A DNA stretch of 64,000 bases from Frigoribacterium faeni (GTDB lineage: Bacteria > Actinomycetota > Actinomycetes > Actinomycetales > Microbacteriaceae): the NCBI RefSeq assembly GCF_007988805.1, contig NZ_BJUV01000002.1, positions 62,001 to 126,000 of the forward strand. The letters are read 5' to 3'. Numbering within the stretch: the stretch's first letter is position 1; each line of letters begins with the position of its first letter. This document shows positions 53,173-62,325 of the stretch, piece after piece. The notes below the pieces were generated by a model. It was not told the DNA's origin. It did no database searches and worked only from the letters and a program-made list of their open reading frames with translations. Made by a program: the position numbers and the translations under genes.

Positions 53173-53202
53173 GTCTCCCGGCGGCCAGGGGCCGTCGAGG
53201 TC

Positions 53203-56200
53203 TCAGACGAGGCAGCCGGGGCCGAGCAGGCTCTTGAGCTCGCCGAAGAGGTCCGCCGTGATGTCGACCGGCATCGGGATCTCGAACGTCCGGGCGCTGG
53301 CGCCCTTCACCAGCCTCAGCCGGACCTCGGTCCCGCCCGAGTGCCGCCCCAGGACCGCCGCCAGCTCCGTCACGGTGTCGGTCGTGGCCCGGTGCTCGGG
53401 CATCTGCAGCACCAGCGGCCCGTGGTTCACACCGGCGCCGAGGTCGGGGCTGAACATGCTGACGGCGTGGAGGTTCATCCCGTCGTCGCGGAGGCTGACC
53501 CGGCCCTTGAGCACGATGATCGAGTCGCCCACGAGGGTGGGCCCGAACTCCTGATAGGTCTTCCCGAGGAACATGGCCGTGATCTCGCCGCCGAAGTCCT
53601 CGACGGTGATGATCCCGTACGGATTGCCGGAGTTCCGAGCGACGCGGTGCTGGACGCTCGTGATGAGGCCGGCGATGGTGACGGTCTCGCCGTCGATCGA
53701 GGCGTCGCTGGCGAGCAGGTCCGTCACGGTCGTCTGGGCGTGCTTCGCGAGGGGGATCTCGAGGCCGGCGAGAGGATGGTCCGAGACGTAGAGCCCGAGC
53801 ATGTCGCGTTCGAAGGCGAGCTTGTCACGCTTCGACCACTCGGGCCTCTCGGGCACCTGCTGGACGTCGGAGGGCTCGTCCCACAGGCTGTCGAAGTCGA
53901 AGCCGACCTGCCCGTTGGCCTCGGCTCGCTTCTCGCTCACGGCGGCCTCGACGGCCGACTCGTGGATCTCGACGAGCGCTCGTCGCGTCGATCCGAGCGT
54001 GTCGAAGGCACCGGCCTTGACGAGCGATTCGACCGTGCGCTTGTTGGTGACGGGCAGCGGCACCTTCCGCAGGAAGTCGTGGAAGCTGCTGAACGCCCCC
54101 TCCTTCTCGCGCGCGGCGATGACGTGGTCGACGACATTGAAGCCGACGTTGCGGACGGCGCCCATGCCGAAGCGGATGTCGTCGCCGACGGCCGCGAAGA
54201 AGCCGATGGACTCGTTGACGTCGGGCGGGAGCACCTTGATGCCCATCCGACGGCACTCGTTCAGGTACAGGCCGAGCTTGTCCCGCGAGTCGCCGACGCT
54301 CGTGAGCAGGGCGGCCATGTACTCGGCCGGGTAGTGGGCCTTGAGGTAGGCGGTCCAGTAGGACACGACACCGTAGGCGGCGGAGTGCGCCTTGTTGAAG
54401 GCGTAGTCGGAGAACGGCAGGAGGATGTCCCAGATCTTCTGGACGGCCTCGGGAGAGTAGCCGTTGTCGGCCATGCCCTGCGAGAAGCCCGCGAACTGCT
54501 TGTCGAGCTCGGACTTCTTCTTCTTGCCCATGGCACGACGGAGGATGTCCGCCTGGCCCAACGAGAAGCCGGCGAGCTTCTGGGCGACGCTCATGACCTG
54601 CTCCTGGTAGATGATCAGACCGTACGTGCCGCCGAGCACCTCCGAGAGGGGCTCCTCGAGCTCGGGGTGGATCGCGGTGATCTCCTGCTGGCCGTTCTTG
54701 CGCAGGGCGTAGTTCGTGTGCGAGTTCGCACCCATGGGCCCCGGCCGGTACAGCGCGATCACGGCCGAGATGTCCTCGAAGTTGTCGGGCTTCATGAGTC
54801 GGAGGAGGCCGCGCATGGGGCCGCCGTCGAGCTGGAAGACCCCGAGGGTGTCGCCCGAGGCCAGGAGCTCGTACGCTCCGGCGTCGTCGAGCTCGAGGTC
54901 CTCGAGCACGAGGTCGAAACCGCGGTTGGTCTTGATGTTGTCGAGGGCGTCGTTGATGATCGTGAGGTTGCGCAGCCCCAGGAAGTCCATCTTGATCAGC
55001 CCGAGGGACTCGCAGGCCGGGTAGTCGAACTGCGTGACGATCTGGCCGTCCTGCTCGCGCTTCATGATGGGGATGATGTCGAGGAGGGGATCGCTCGACA
55101 TGATGACGCCCGCCGCGTGGACGCCCCATTGCCGCTTCAAGCCCTCCAGACCGAGCGCCGTGTCGAAGACCGTCCGGGCCTCGGGGTCGGAGTCGACGAC
55201 GGCGCGGATGTCCCCGGCCTCCTTGTAACGGTCGTGCTGCTTGTCGAAGATGCCGGTCAGGGGGATGTCCTTGCCCATGATCGCGGGAGGCATCGCCTTG
55301 GTGAGCTTCTCCCCCATGCCGAACGGGAAGCCGAGCACGCGGGAGCTGTCTTTCAGGGCCTGCTTCGCCTTGATCGTGCCGTAGGTGACGATCTGCGCGA
55401 CGCGCTCGTCGCCGTACTTCTCGGTGACGTACTGGATGACCTCGCCGCGGCGGCGGTCGTCGAAGTCGACGTCGAAGTCGGGCATCGAGACGCGGTCCGG
55501 GTTGAGGAACCGTTCGAAGATGAGACCGTGACGGAGCGGGTCGAGGTCGGTGATGCGCATCGCGTAGGCGGCCATCGAGCCCGCACCCGAGCCGCGGCCC
55601 GGACCCACGCGGATGCCGTTCTCCTTCGACCAGTTGATGAAGTCCGCGACTACGAGGAAGTACCCCGGGAAGCCCATGCCCGCGATGACGCCGATCTCGT
55701 ACTCGGCCTGTTTGCGGACGTCGTCGGGGATGCCCGCGGGGTACCGGTAGACGAGTCCCTTCTCGACCTCCTTGATGAACCAGGTCTCCTCGGTCTCGCC
55801 TTCGGGGACCGGGTACCGGGGCATGTAGTTGGCGGACGTGTTGAACTGCACGTCGCATCGCTCGGCGATGAGCAGCGTGTTGTCGCACGCCTCGGGGTGA
55901 TCGCGGAAGAGGTGGCGCATCTGCTGGGCCGATTTGAGGTAGAACTCGTCGGCGTCGAACTTGAAGCGGTTGGGGTCGTTCAGCGTCGACCCCGACTGGA
56001 CGCACAGCAGCGCCGCGTGGCTGGTGGCGTCGTGCTCGTGGGTGTAGTGGAGGTCGTTCGTGGCCACCAGGGGGAGGTCGAGATCCTTCGCCAGGCGCAG
56101 GAGGTCGCCCATGATCCGACGCTCGATGCCGAGTCCGTGGTCCATGATCTCGGCGAAGTAGTTCTCGCGACCGAAGATGTCGCGGAAGTCGGCTGCGGCC

Positions 56201-56718
56201 TTGACCGCCTCGTCGTACTGACCGAGCCTGAGCCTCGTCTGCACCTCGCCGCTCGGGCATCCGGTGGTGGCGATGAGTCCGTCGCTGTACTGGGACAGCA
56301 GCTCGCGGTCCATCCGCGGCTTGAAGTAGTAGCCCTCGAGCGAGGCGCGGGACGACAGGCGGAACAGGTTGTGCATGCCGCCGGTGTTCGCGGCCAGCAG
56401 GGTCATGTGCGTGTAGGCGCCCGCACCCGACACGTCGTCGCGTCCGCCGTCGCCCCATCGGACCCGGGTCTTGTCGCTGCGGTGGGTGCCCGGCGTGATG
56501 TAGGCCTCGGTGCCGATGATCGGCTTGATCCCGGCCTCGGTCGCGGTCTTCCAGAAGTCGAAGGCGCCGAAGACGTTGCCGTGGTCGGTGACGGCCACCG
56601 CCGGCATGCCCTGCGCGGCGGCCTCGGTGATCAGCGGTTTGACACGGGCCGCACCGTCGAGCATCGAGTACTCGCTGTGGACGTGCAGGTGGACGAATGA
56701 GTCAGTGCTCGAGGCCAA
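53203..56718 (-). CDS. dnaE: DNA polymerase III alpha subunit
   Basis: A 1171-residue replicative polymerase, the usual length of actinobacterial DnaE1. The N-terminal PHP domain (FVHLHVHSEYSMLDGAARVK; AVAVTDHGNVFG) retains metal-binding histidines and so may proofread. The catalytic aspartates are in SMPDFDVDFDDRRRGEVIQY. Other palm and finger motifs are GRGSGAGSMAAYAMRITDLD and KAHSAAYGVVSYWTAYLKAH. A C-terminal OB fold (VEDFGGEITAMFLGKTYQEF) follows. The TTG start at 56718 has GGGGAG about 5 nt upstream and directly precedes the conserved PHP start. Confidence 0.97.
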   Translation of the reverse strand: MASSTDSFVHLHVHSEYSMLDGAARVKPLITEAAAQGMPAVAVTDHGNVFGAFDFWKTATEAGIKPIIGTEAYITPGTHRSDKTRVRWGDGGRDDVSGAGAYTHMTLLAANTGGMHNLFRLSSRASLEGYYFKPRMDRELLSQYSDGLIATTGCPSGEVQTRLRLGQYDEAVKAAADFRDIFGRENYFAEIMDHGLGIERRIMGDLLRLAKDLDLPLVATNDLHYTHEHDATSHAALLCVQSGSTLNDPNRFKFDADEFYLKSAQQMRHLFRDHPEACDNTLLIAERCDVQFNTSANYMPRYPVPEGETEETWFIKEVEKGLVYRYPAGIPDDVRKQAEYEIGVIAGMGFPGYFLVVADFINWSKENGIRVGPGRGSGAGSMAAYAMRITDLDPLRHGLIFERFLNPDRVSMPDFDVDFDDRRRGEVIQYVTEKYGDERVAQIVTYGTIKAKQALKDSSRVLGFPFGMGEKLTKAMPPAIMGKDIPLTGIFDKQHDRYKEAGDIRAVVDSDPEARTVFDTALGLEGLKRQWGVHAAGVIMSSDPLLDIIPIMKREQDGQIVTQFDYPACESLGLIKMDFLGLRNLTIINDALDNIKTNRGFDLVLEDLELDDAGAYELLASGDTLGVFQLDGGPMRGLLRLMKPDNFEDISAVIALYRPGPMGANSHTNYALRKNGQQEITAIHPELEEPLSEVLGGTYGLIIYQEQVMSVAQKLAGFSLGQADILRRAMGKKKKSELDKQFAGFSQGMADNGYSPEAVQKIWDILLPFSDYAFNKAHSAAYGVVSYWTAYLKAHYPAEYMAALLTSVGDSRDKLGLYLNECRRMGIKVLPPDVNESIGFFAAVGDDIRFGMGAVRNVGFNVVDHVIAAREKEGAFSSFHDFLRKVPLPVTNKRTVESLVKAGAFDTLGSTRRALVEIHESAVEAAVSEKRAEANGQVGFDFDSLWDEPSDVQQVPERPEWSKRDKLAFERDMLGLYVSDHPLAGLEIPLAKHAQTTVTDLLASDASIDGETVTIAGLITSVQHRVARNSGNPYGIITVEDFGGEITAMFLGKTYQEFGPTLVGDSIIVLKGRVSLRDDGMNLHAVSMFSPDLGAGVNHGPLVLQMPEHRATTDTVTELAAVLGRHSGGTEVRLRLVKGASARTFEIPMPVDITADLFGELKSLLGPGCLV

Positions 56719-56762
56719 GAGGCTCCCCGTCTGGTGGTGGTTCCGACGACTAGGGGAACAGC

Positions 56763-57686
56763 CTAACTCCGACCGAGGACATCCAGAGCGTGCTGCAGAT
56801 CGTCGGGGTAGGTCGACCGGTACACGACCGGCTCTCCCGTCGCCGGGTGGGTGAAACCGAGCTGCACCGCGTGGAGCCACTGCCTCGTGAGACCCAGCTT
56901 GGCCGAGAGGGTCGGGTCCGCGCCGTAGGTCGCGTCGCCGACGCAGGGGTGCCGCTGCGCCGCCATGTGGACGCGGATCTGGTGGGTCCGCCCGGTCTCG
57001 AGGTGGATCTCGAGCAAAGACGCGGACGGGAACGCCTCGACGGTCTCGTAGTGCGTGACCGATGCCTTCCCGTCGACGACGACCGCGAACTTCCAGTCGG
57101 ACGACGGATGACGCCCGATGGGCGCGTCGATCGTCCCGGTCAACGGGTCGGGGTGGCCCTGGACGACCGCGTTGTAGATCTTCTCGACGGTGCGTTCACG
57201 GAACGCCTGCTTGAGGACCGTGTAGGCGTGCTCGGACTTCGCGACGACCATGAGCCCGCTCGTCCCCACGTCGAGGCGGTGCACGATGCCGGCCCGTTCC
57301 GCCGCACCCGACGTCGCCACGGAGAATCCGGCCGCGGCGAGGCCGCCGAGCACGGTCGGACCGGTCCAGCCGACCGACGGGTGGGCGGCGACCCCGACGG
57401 GCTTGTCGACCACGACGATGTCGTCGTCGTCGTGGACGATCGCCATGCCGGGCACCTCGAGGGCGACGATCGACGGCCCCTCCCGGGGCGTCCACTCGAC
57501 CTCGAGCCAGTCTCCCGCGTTGAGACGGTCGGATTTCCCGACGGGACGGGAGTCGACCATCACACCACCGGCCCCGACGACCTCGGCCGCGAAGGTGCGG
57601 CTGAAGCCGAGGAGCTTGGCCAGGGCGGCGTCCACCCTCTCGCCGGCGAGTCCATCGGGGACGGGGAGGGACCGGTACTCGGTCAC
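56763..57686 (-). CDS. RluA-family pseudouridine synthase (RluD-like)
   Basis: A 307-residue enzyme converting uridine to pseudouridine in rRNA. An N-terminal S4 RNA-binding domain ([20 protein letters not shown]) precedes the catalytic domain with [20 protein letters not shown], whose Asp is the nucleophile. [20 protein letters not shown] is the second signature. GTG overlaps the lspA stop as GTGA, a very common lspA-rluD pairing. The exact target (large-subunit helix 69 for RluD) is inferred from family context. Confidence 0.93.
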   Translation of the reverse strand: MTEYRSLPVPDGLAGERVDAALAKLLGFSRTFAAEVVGAGGVMVDSRPVGKSDRLNAGDWLEVEWTPREGPSIVALEVPGMAIVHDDDDIVVVDKPVGVAAHPSVGWTGPTVLGGLAAAGFSVATSGAAERAGIVHRLDVGTSGLMVVAKSEHAYTVLKQAFRERTVEKIYNAVVQGHPDPLTGTIDAPIGRHPSSDWKFAVVVDGKASVTHYETVEAFPSASLLEIHLETGRTHQIRVHMAAQRHPCVGDATYGADPTLSAKLGLTRQWLHAVQLGFTHPATGEPVVYRSTYPDDLQHALDVLGRS

Positions 57687-58288
57687 GACCGGTCCGTCGA
57701 CGTCGTCTCGGGAGGCACGGTGCCGGCCGTCGCGGCGTCGCGTGCATCGAGTTCCCGCTGCCGTCTCTTGGACGGGACGCGCGTGCCGTCGAGGTTGACG
57801 CCCAGCAGGGTCAGCAGCAGCAGGAGACCCATGCTGGAGACGATGAAGATGTCGGCCACGTTGAAGATGGCGGGCAGCAACGACGGGAAGTAGAGGAAGT
57901 CGACCACGTGCCCCATGCCGAACGAGGGCTCTCGGAAGAGGCGATCGGTGAGGTTCCCGAGGGTGCCGCCGAGCAGCATCCCGAGCATGATCGCCCAGGC
58001 CGTGGAACGGATGCGCCGTGCGAAGACGATGATGGCCACGACGACCGCTGCGGCCGCCAAAGAGAAGATCCAGGTGGAACCGCTCGCCAGCGAGAACGCC
58101 GCACCCGGGTTCTTGACGAAGTGGAGCTGGAAGAAGTCGCCCAGGACGTCGACGCTGCTCCCTTCGACCAGGGTCGTGGTCACGAGGTGCTTGGTGATCT
58201 GGTCGGCCGCGTAGACGCCGACAGCGACGAAGGCCAGCGCCACCAGGAGGCGGACGCTGACCTTCGTCGCAGAGGGGTTGGGTGCCAA
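57683..58288 (-). CDS. lspA: Signal peptidase II (lipoprotein)
   Basis: A 201-residue membrane aspartyl protease that cleaves prolipoprotein signal peptides before the lipidated cysteine. Four helices are seen. The catalytic aspartates are in [15 protein letters not shown] and [19 protein letters not shown], and [20 protein letters not shown] is the other hallmark. The C-terminal 40 residues are polar and longer than in most orthologues. The TTG start at 58288 lies 4 nt after the divIVA stop. It acts on the lipoproteins encoded here (FKBP protein, CtaC). Confidence 0.94.
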   Translation of the reverse strand: MAPNPSATKVSVRLLVALAFVAVGVYAADQITKHLVTTTLVEGSSVDVLGDFFQLHFVKNPGAAFSLASGSTWIFSLAAAAVVVAIIVFARRIRSTAWAIMLGMLLGGTLGNLTDRLFREPSFGMGHVVDFLYFPSLLPAIFNVADIFIVSSMGLLLLLTLLGVNLDGTRVPSKRRQRELDARDAATAGTVPPETTSTDRS

Positions 58289-58292
58289 GACC

Positions 58293-59132
58293 TTAGTTGG
58301 AGCCGAAGCCCTGGGCGCTGGCGGGGGCGCCGGCGGGCTGCTCGTTCGACTCGCCGTCGAGGTCGCGCAGCTGGCCCTCGATGTAGCTCTTGAGCTTCTG
58401 ACGGTAGTCGCGCTCGAACGTGCGGAGATCGTCGATGCGACGCTCGAGGCCGGAGCGCTCGGTGTTCAGCTTCTCGAGGGTCTCGCGCTTCTCCGCCTCG
58501 GCCGTCTGGACCAGGTCGCGGGCGCGGTTCTCACCCTCGGAGATGAGCTCGCGGTTCTTGGCCTCGCCCTCGGAGATGAGCTCGCGGTTCTTCGTCTCAC
58601 CCTCGGAGACGAGCTCGCGGTTCTTCGCCTCGGCCTCGGCCACGACGCGGGCCGCCGTGGAGTGGCCCTCGGCGATCAGGGCGTCGCGCTTCTCGACGCC
58701 CTCGCGGACGTGCTCCTCGTGCAGACGGCGGGCGAGCTGCAGGAGATTGTTGGTGCTCTCGGTCTCGTCGGCGGTCGGGCCGACGTAGGCGGGAGCGGCC
58801 GGTGCGACCGCTGCTGCGGCGGCGGGCTGCGGCACCGAGACGGGCTCGGGGGCCTGCTCGGCGACGGGGGCCGACGCGGGGGCGGGGACCGAGGCGGGCG
58901 CCTCGGCGGCGGGTGCCGATGCCGGAGCAGCCGTGCCCGAGCTCTGCAGCTCGCTGATCCGCGACTCGCCGGCGACCAGGCGCTGGCGCAGCTCGTCGTT
59001 CTCCTGCGTCAGGCGACGGAGCTCGGCGACGACCTCGTCGAGGAAGTCGTCGACCTCGTCCTGGTCGTAGCCCTCTCGGAACTTGGTCGGCTGGAACCGC
59101 TTGTTGACTACGTCTTCCGGCGTCAAAGCCAT
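58293..59132 (-). CDS. divIVA: DivIVA/Wag31 polar growth and septum-site protein
   Basis: A 279-residue coiled-coil protein that marks poles and recruits cell-wall synthesis. The N-terminal membrane-binding domain is MALTPEDVVNKRFQPTKFRE followed by GYDQDEVDDFLDEVVAELRR. A linker of about 70 residues is Ala/Pro/Val-rich. The second coiled coil contains consecutive decapeptides of the type KNRELISEGE, encoded by 30-bp DNA repeats. The start at 59132 has GAGGTG 7 nt upstream. The stop is TAA, rare in this window. Confidence 0.95.
   Translation of the reverse strand: MALTPEDVVNKRFQPTKFREGYDQDEVDDFLDEVVAELRRLTQENDELRQRLVAGESRISELQSSGTAAPASAPAAEAPASVPAPASAPVAEQAPEPVSVPQPAAAAAVAPAAPAYVGPTADETESTNNLLQLARRLHEEHVREGVEKRDALIAEGHSTAARVVAEAEAKNRELVSEGETKNRELISEGEAKNRELISEGENRARDLVQTAEAEKRETLEKLNTERSGLERRIDDLRTFERDYRQKLKSYIEGQLRDLDGESNEQPAGAPASAQGFGSN
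58531..58629 (-). repeat. 30-bp in-frame repeats inside divIVA
   Basis: Three near-identical 30-bp units encode KNRELVSEGET, KNRELISEGEA and KNRELISEGEN in register. The period of ten residues is unusual for a heptad coiled coil, and the DNA similarity suggests recent duplication. Confidence 0.8.
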
Positions 59133-59319
59133 TGCCGTCACCTCGTGAATCTGTTGGATCGTCTGATCGTGGTCTGTGTCGATCGTGGTCTGTGTCGTGT
59201 TGCCCTGCGTCACCGCGGCGAGAACGGGTCTCGGAGCGATCGAAGCAGTCGACGTTCAACTACACCGTAGCGAACATTCGAGGCGCGGGCCCGAGGGCCC
59301 ACGGGCTTCGAGAGAGCAT

Positions 59320-59353
59320 AGCGCGTCGTCCGCGTCGCCCGGGACGACGCGCT
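59320..59353 (-). terminator. Terminator after yggT
   Basis: AGCGCGTCGTCC (59320-59331) pairs with GGACGACGCGCT (59342-59353), a 12-bp stem starting directly after the yggT stop codon. Confidence 0.75.
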
Positions 59354-59659
59354 CTAGTAGCCGACGTACCGGAAGTACGACGCGACCGCCATGAGGATGA
59401 CGACTGCGAGCATCACGAGGCTCCAGCCGAAGTCCAGAGCGACGGAACCGAGCCGCACCGGCGGGAGCACCTTGCGGACGGTCCGGATCGGAGGGTCCGT
59501 GACGGTGTAGGTCACCTCGGCGAGGACCAGGACGGCGCCACGAGGACGCCAGCCCCGGCTGAACGACTGCGCGAGATCGAGCACGAAGCGCGCCCACATC
59601 AGCAGGAAGAACAGCAGGAGGACGTAGTAGGCGATCGTGGCGATCAGAGGAACGATCAT
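59354..59659 (-). CDS. YggT family membrane protein
   Basis: A 101-residue protein with two hydrophobic regions, IATIAYYVLLLFFLLMWARF at the N-terminus and SLVMLAVVILMAVASYFRYV at the C-terminus. Between them is the conserved loop VLAEVTYTVTDPPIRTVRKV. YggT genes lie between sepF and divIVA in most Gram-positives and are thought to take part in division or membrane organisation, without a defined activity. The conserved loop confirms the family. Confidence 0.9.
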   Translation of the reverse strand: MIVPLIATIAYYVLLLFFLLMWARFVLDLAQSFSRGWRPRGAVLVLAEVTYTVTDPPIRTVRKVLPPVRLGSVALDFGWSLVMLAVVILMAVASYFRYVGY

Positions 59660-59753
59660 CGGGGTGTCATCAGCTCACACGAGTCGGCGCGGGCGGACCG
59701 CGTTGAGAGAGGGTGGCGCGGCGTCGTCGCCAGGCCGAGCGGGACGGGCCCGA

Positions 59754-60290
59754 TCAGGACTGGGCGAAGAACGACGCCTCGATGTCGGACTCTACCTCAG
59801 CCTGCTCGCCGCTGACGGCGATGTGGGCCGGCGAGAGGAGGAAGACCTTGTTCGTGACCCGCTCGATCTTGCCGTAGAGACCCTGCGAGAGCCCGCTGGC
59901 GAAGTCGACGAGACGTCGCGCGTCGGCCTCGGTCATCTGCGAGAGGTTGATGATGACGGGGATGCCGTCGCGGAAGCTCTCGGCGATCGCCTGGGCGTCC
60001 TTGTACTCGCGCGGGTGGACCGTGAGGATCTCGTTCATGTCGTGGGGCACCGTGTTCTTCGTCGTGGTCGAGGTCGTGGCACGCCGCAGGGGCGTCACCG
60101 GGGCGCGGGAGGCCGAGGGGGCCGGAGCGGCCACCGGAGCCACGGGCGCGACCGGCGAGGTCGTCGCAGCCGGCTGGCGGGCGGGCTGCTGCGCGGGGGC
60201 GTTGCTCTGCGCCGCGGGCTGCTCGTCGTACTCGAGCTCTTCGTCGGCGAGGCCCAGGTAGACCATTGTCTTGCGCAGCGGGTTGGCCAT
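59754..60290 (-). CDS. sepF: Cell division protein SepF
   Basis: A 178-residue FtsZ membrane anchor. The N-terminal amphipathic helix [20 protein letters not shown] binds membrane. A Pro/Ala/Gln-rich linker follows, then the SepF domain with [40 protein letters not shown] and [15 protein letters not shown]. Start 60290 is chosen over an ATG at 60326 because GGAGGAAAG immediately precedes it and the amphipathic helix begins there. Actinobacteria lack FtsA and ZipA, so SepF is the main FtsZ tether. Confidence 0.95.
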   Translation of the reverse strand: MANPLRKTMVYLGLADEELEYDEQPAAQSNAPAQQPARQPAATTSPVAPVAPVAAPAPSASRAPVTPLRRATTSTTTKNTVPHDMNEILTVHPREYKDAQAIAESFRDGIPVIINLSQMTEADARRLVDFASGLSQGLYGKIERVTNKVFLLSPAHIAVSGEQAEVESDIEASFFAQS

Positions 60291-60325
60291 GTCTTTCCTC
60301 CGGATCGAGATCGTCTCGTCTGACA

Positions 60326-61024
60326 TTAACGAGGACCGGGGCGCATTCCCGTGATTGCCGTCCCGATTCGTAGGTGTGTCGCGCCCTCGGCGATCGCCTC
60401 GGCGAAGTCCGGGGACATCCCCGCCGAGATGTCCTGCGCCTCCGGCGCGAGCGAGCGCACCCTGTCGGACACCCGGCGGAGCCGGGCGAACGCGGCCCGG
60501 GGCGGCTCGTCGAGCGGGGCGACCGCCATCACGCCCCGGAGACGCAGACCGGGGGTCGACAGCACCCGCTCGACCAGCGACTCGACGTCGTCGACCGGGA
60601 CTCCCCCGCGCGACGGGTCGTCGGTGAGGTTGACCTGGACGAATCCGTCGAGGAGCGTCCCGTCGTCCGACGAGAGAGCGTCGACCACGCTCGAGCGGTC
60701 GAGGGAGTGGACCGCGGCCGCGTAGCGCCTGGCCTGGCGCGCCTTCTTGGACTGCAGCTGCCCGACGAAGTGCCAGCGGAGGCCCTCGAGATCGGAGAGC
60801 TCCGCCGCCTTGACCTGCGCCTCCTGGTGCCGGTTCTCGCCGACGTCCCGGACGCCCCGCTCGTAGAGGTCACGGACGAGCTCCGCCGGATGGAACTTGG
60901 TCACGACGATGGTCGTGATCTCCTCCGGGCGGCGCCCGACCGCGCGCGCGGCGGACTCGACGTCGGCGGCGACCCGAGCCAGACGATCGGCGAGGTCACC
61001 GCCGACGGCGGGGTCGGACGACAT
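60326..61024 (-). CDS. YggS/PLPBP family pyridoxal phosphate-binding protein
   Basis: A 232-residue single-domain TIM-barrel protein homologous to the N-terminal domain of alanine racemase. It binds PLP but has no catalytic activity; it buffers PLP and affects amino-acid homeostasis. The PLP lysine is in [67 protein letters not shown] and [20 protein letters not shown] are family blocks. It begins 3 nt after ftsZ, the usual ftsZ-yggS-sepF order. Confidence 0.94.
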   Translation of the reverse strand: MSSDPAVGGDLADRLARVAADVESAARAVGRRPEEITTIVVTKFHPAELVRDLYERGVRDVGENRHQEAQVKAAELSDLEGLRWHFVGQLQSKKARQARRYAAAVHSLDRSSVVDALSSDDGTLLDGFVQVNLTDDPSRGGVPVDDVESLVERVLSTPGLRLRGVMAVAPLDEPPRAAFARLRRVSDRVRSLAPEAQDISAGMSPDFAEAIAEGATHLRIGTAITGMRPGPR

Positions 61025-61027
61025 GGA

Positions 61028-62188
61028 CTACTTGAGGAAGTCGGGCACGTCGAGGTCGTCGTCGCCGCCATCGAAGGCGGGGTCGACGGCCTGGGTGGCC
61101 GTGGGCTCCTCGGGGCGCTTCCACGAGGGCGTCTCGCTCGTCGCCCCGCTGTCGGCGATGGCCGAGACCCCGGCGACGGGCGCCGCGGCGGACTCGGACT
61201 CGACGAAGCTGGAACGGCGCTCCTTCGTCTTCGTCGAGGGCTCGCCCCCGTCGAAGCCGGCGGCGATGACCGTCACACGGACCTCGTCGCCCAGGGTGTC
61301 GTCGATGACGGCACCGAAGATGATGTTGGCCTCGGCGTGCACGGCCTCCTGGACGAGACGGGCAGCGTCGTTGATCTCGAAGATGCCCAGGTTCGAACCG
61401 CCCTGGATGGACAGCAGCACGCCGTGAGCGCCGTCGATGCTCGCCTCGAGGAGGGGCGACGCCACGGCCAGCTCCGCCGCCTTGATGGCACGATCGGCCC
61501 CGCGGGACGACCCGATGCCCATCAGAGCCGAGCCCGCCCCCTGCATGACCGACTTGACGTCGGCGAAGTCGAGGTTGATGAGACCGGGCGTGGTGATCAG
61601 GTCGGTGATGCCCTGGACACCCGCGAGGAGGACCTGGTCCGCGGTGCCGAACGCCTCGACCATGCTGATGCCGCGTTCGCTGATCTCGAGCAGACGGTCG
61701 TTCGGCACGACGATGAGGGTGTCGACCTCGTCCTTCAGGGCTGCGACACCCGCCTCGGCCTGCGCCTGGCGTCGCTTGCCCTCGAACCCGAACGGCTTGG
61801 TCACCACGCCGATGGTCAGGGCGCCGATCGACTTCGCGATACGAGCGACGACGGGAGCGCCACCCGTTCCCGTGCCGCCGCCCTCGCCGGCCGTGACGAA
61901 GACCATGTCGGCGCCCGCGAGAGCCTCTTCGATCTCCTCGGCGTGGTCCTCCGCCGCACGGCGACCCACCTCGGGGTCGGCTCCGGCGCCGAGACCACGC
62001 GTCAGCTCGCGACCGACGTCCAGCTTGACGTCGGCGTCGCTGAGCAGCAGCGCCTGGGCGTCGGTGTTGATCGCGATGAACTCGACTCCGCGGAGCCCCA
62101 GTTCGATCATGCGGTTGACGGCGTTGACGCCACCGCCGCCGACGCCGACGACCTTGATCACGGCTAGGTAGTTATGGTTCGTTGTCAC
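61028..62188 (-). CDS. ftsZ: Cell division protein FtsZ
   Basis: A 386-residue tubulin-like GTPase forming the Z ring. The N-terminal [17 protein letters not shown], the tubulin signature [18 protein letters not shown] and the T7-loop [11 protein letters not shown] are intact. The C-terminal peptide [10 protein letters not shown], which binds SepF, is present after a linker of about 60 residues. GTG 62188 has GGAGG 7 nt upstream. It is preceded by an AT-rich leader containing an inverted repeat, probably a promoter and control site separate from ftsQ read-through. Confidence 0.98.
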   Translation of the reverse strand: MTTNHNYLAVIKVVGVGGGGVNAVNRMIELGLRGVEFIAINTDAQALLLSDADVKLDVGRELTRGLGAGADPEVGRRAAEDHAEEIEEALAGADMVFVTAGEGGGTGTGGAPVVARIAKSIGALTIGVVTKPFGFEGKRRQAQAEAGVAALKDEVDTLIVVPNDRLLEISERGISMVEAFGTADQVLLAGVQGITDLITTPGLINLDFADVKSVMQGAGSALMGIGSSRGADRAIKAAELAVASPLLEASIDGAHGVLLSIQGGSNLGIFEINDAARLVQEAVHAEANIIFGAVIDDTLGDEVRVTVIAAGFDGGEPSTKTKERRSSFVESESAAAPVAGVSAIADSGATSETPSWKRPEEPTATQAVDPAFDGGDDDLDVPDFLK

Positions 62189-62205
62189 GTCCGGGCCTCC
62201 GCTGA

Positions 62206-62236
62206 AACCTTAACTCGTAAGTTGAAGGTTAAGGTT
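62206..62236 (-). promoter_or_regulatory. Inverted repeat in the ftsZ leader
   Basis: AACCTTAAC (62206-62214) and GTTAAGGTT (62228-62236) form a perfect 9-bp inverted repeat with a 13-nt spacer, ending 18 nt upstream of the ftsZ GTG. The surrounding 60 bp are AT-rich for this genome. It could be an operator or a leader stem. Confidence 0.5.
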
Positions 62237-62325
62237 GTACATGGTATGCAAGTTCTGCAGTCACAAGGTAGGTGCCGCGACGGGGCGTCGACAACACCGA
62301 CGCAGGCGTGTCGCGAACGACGCGC

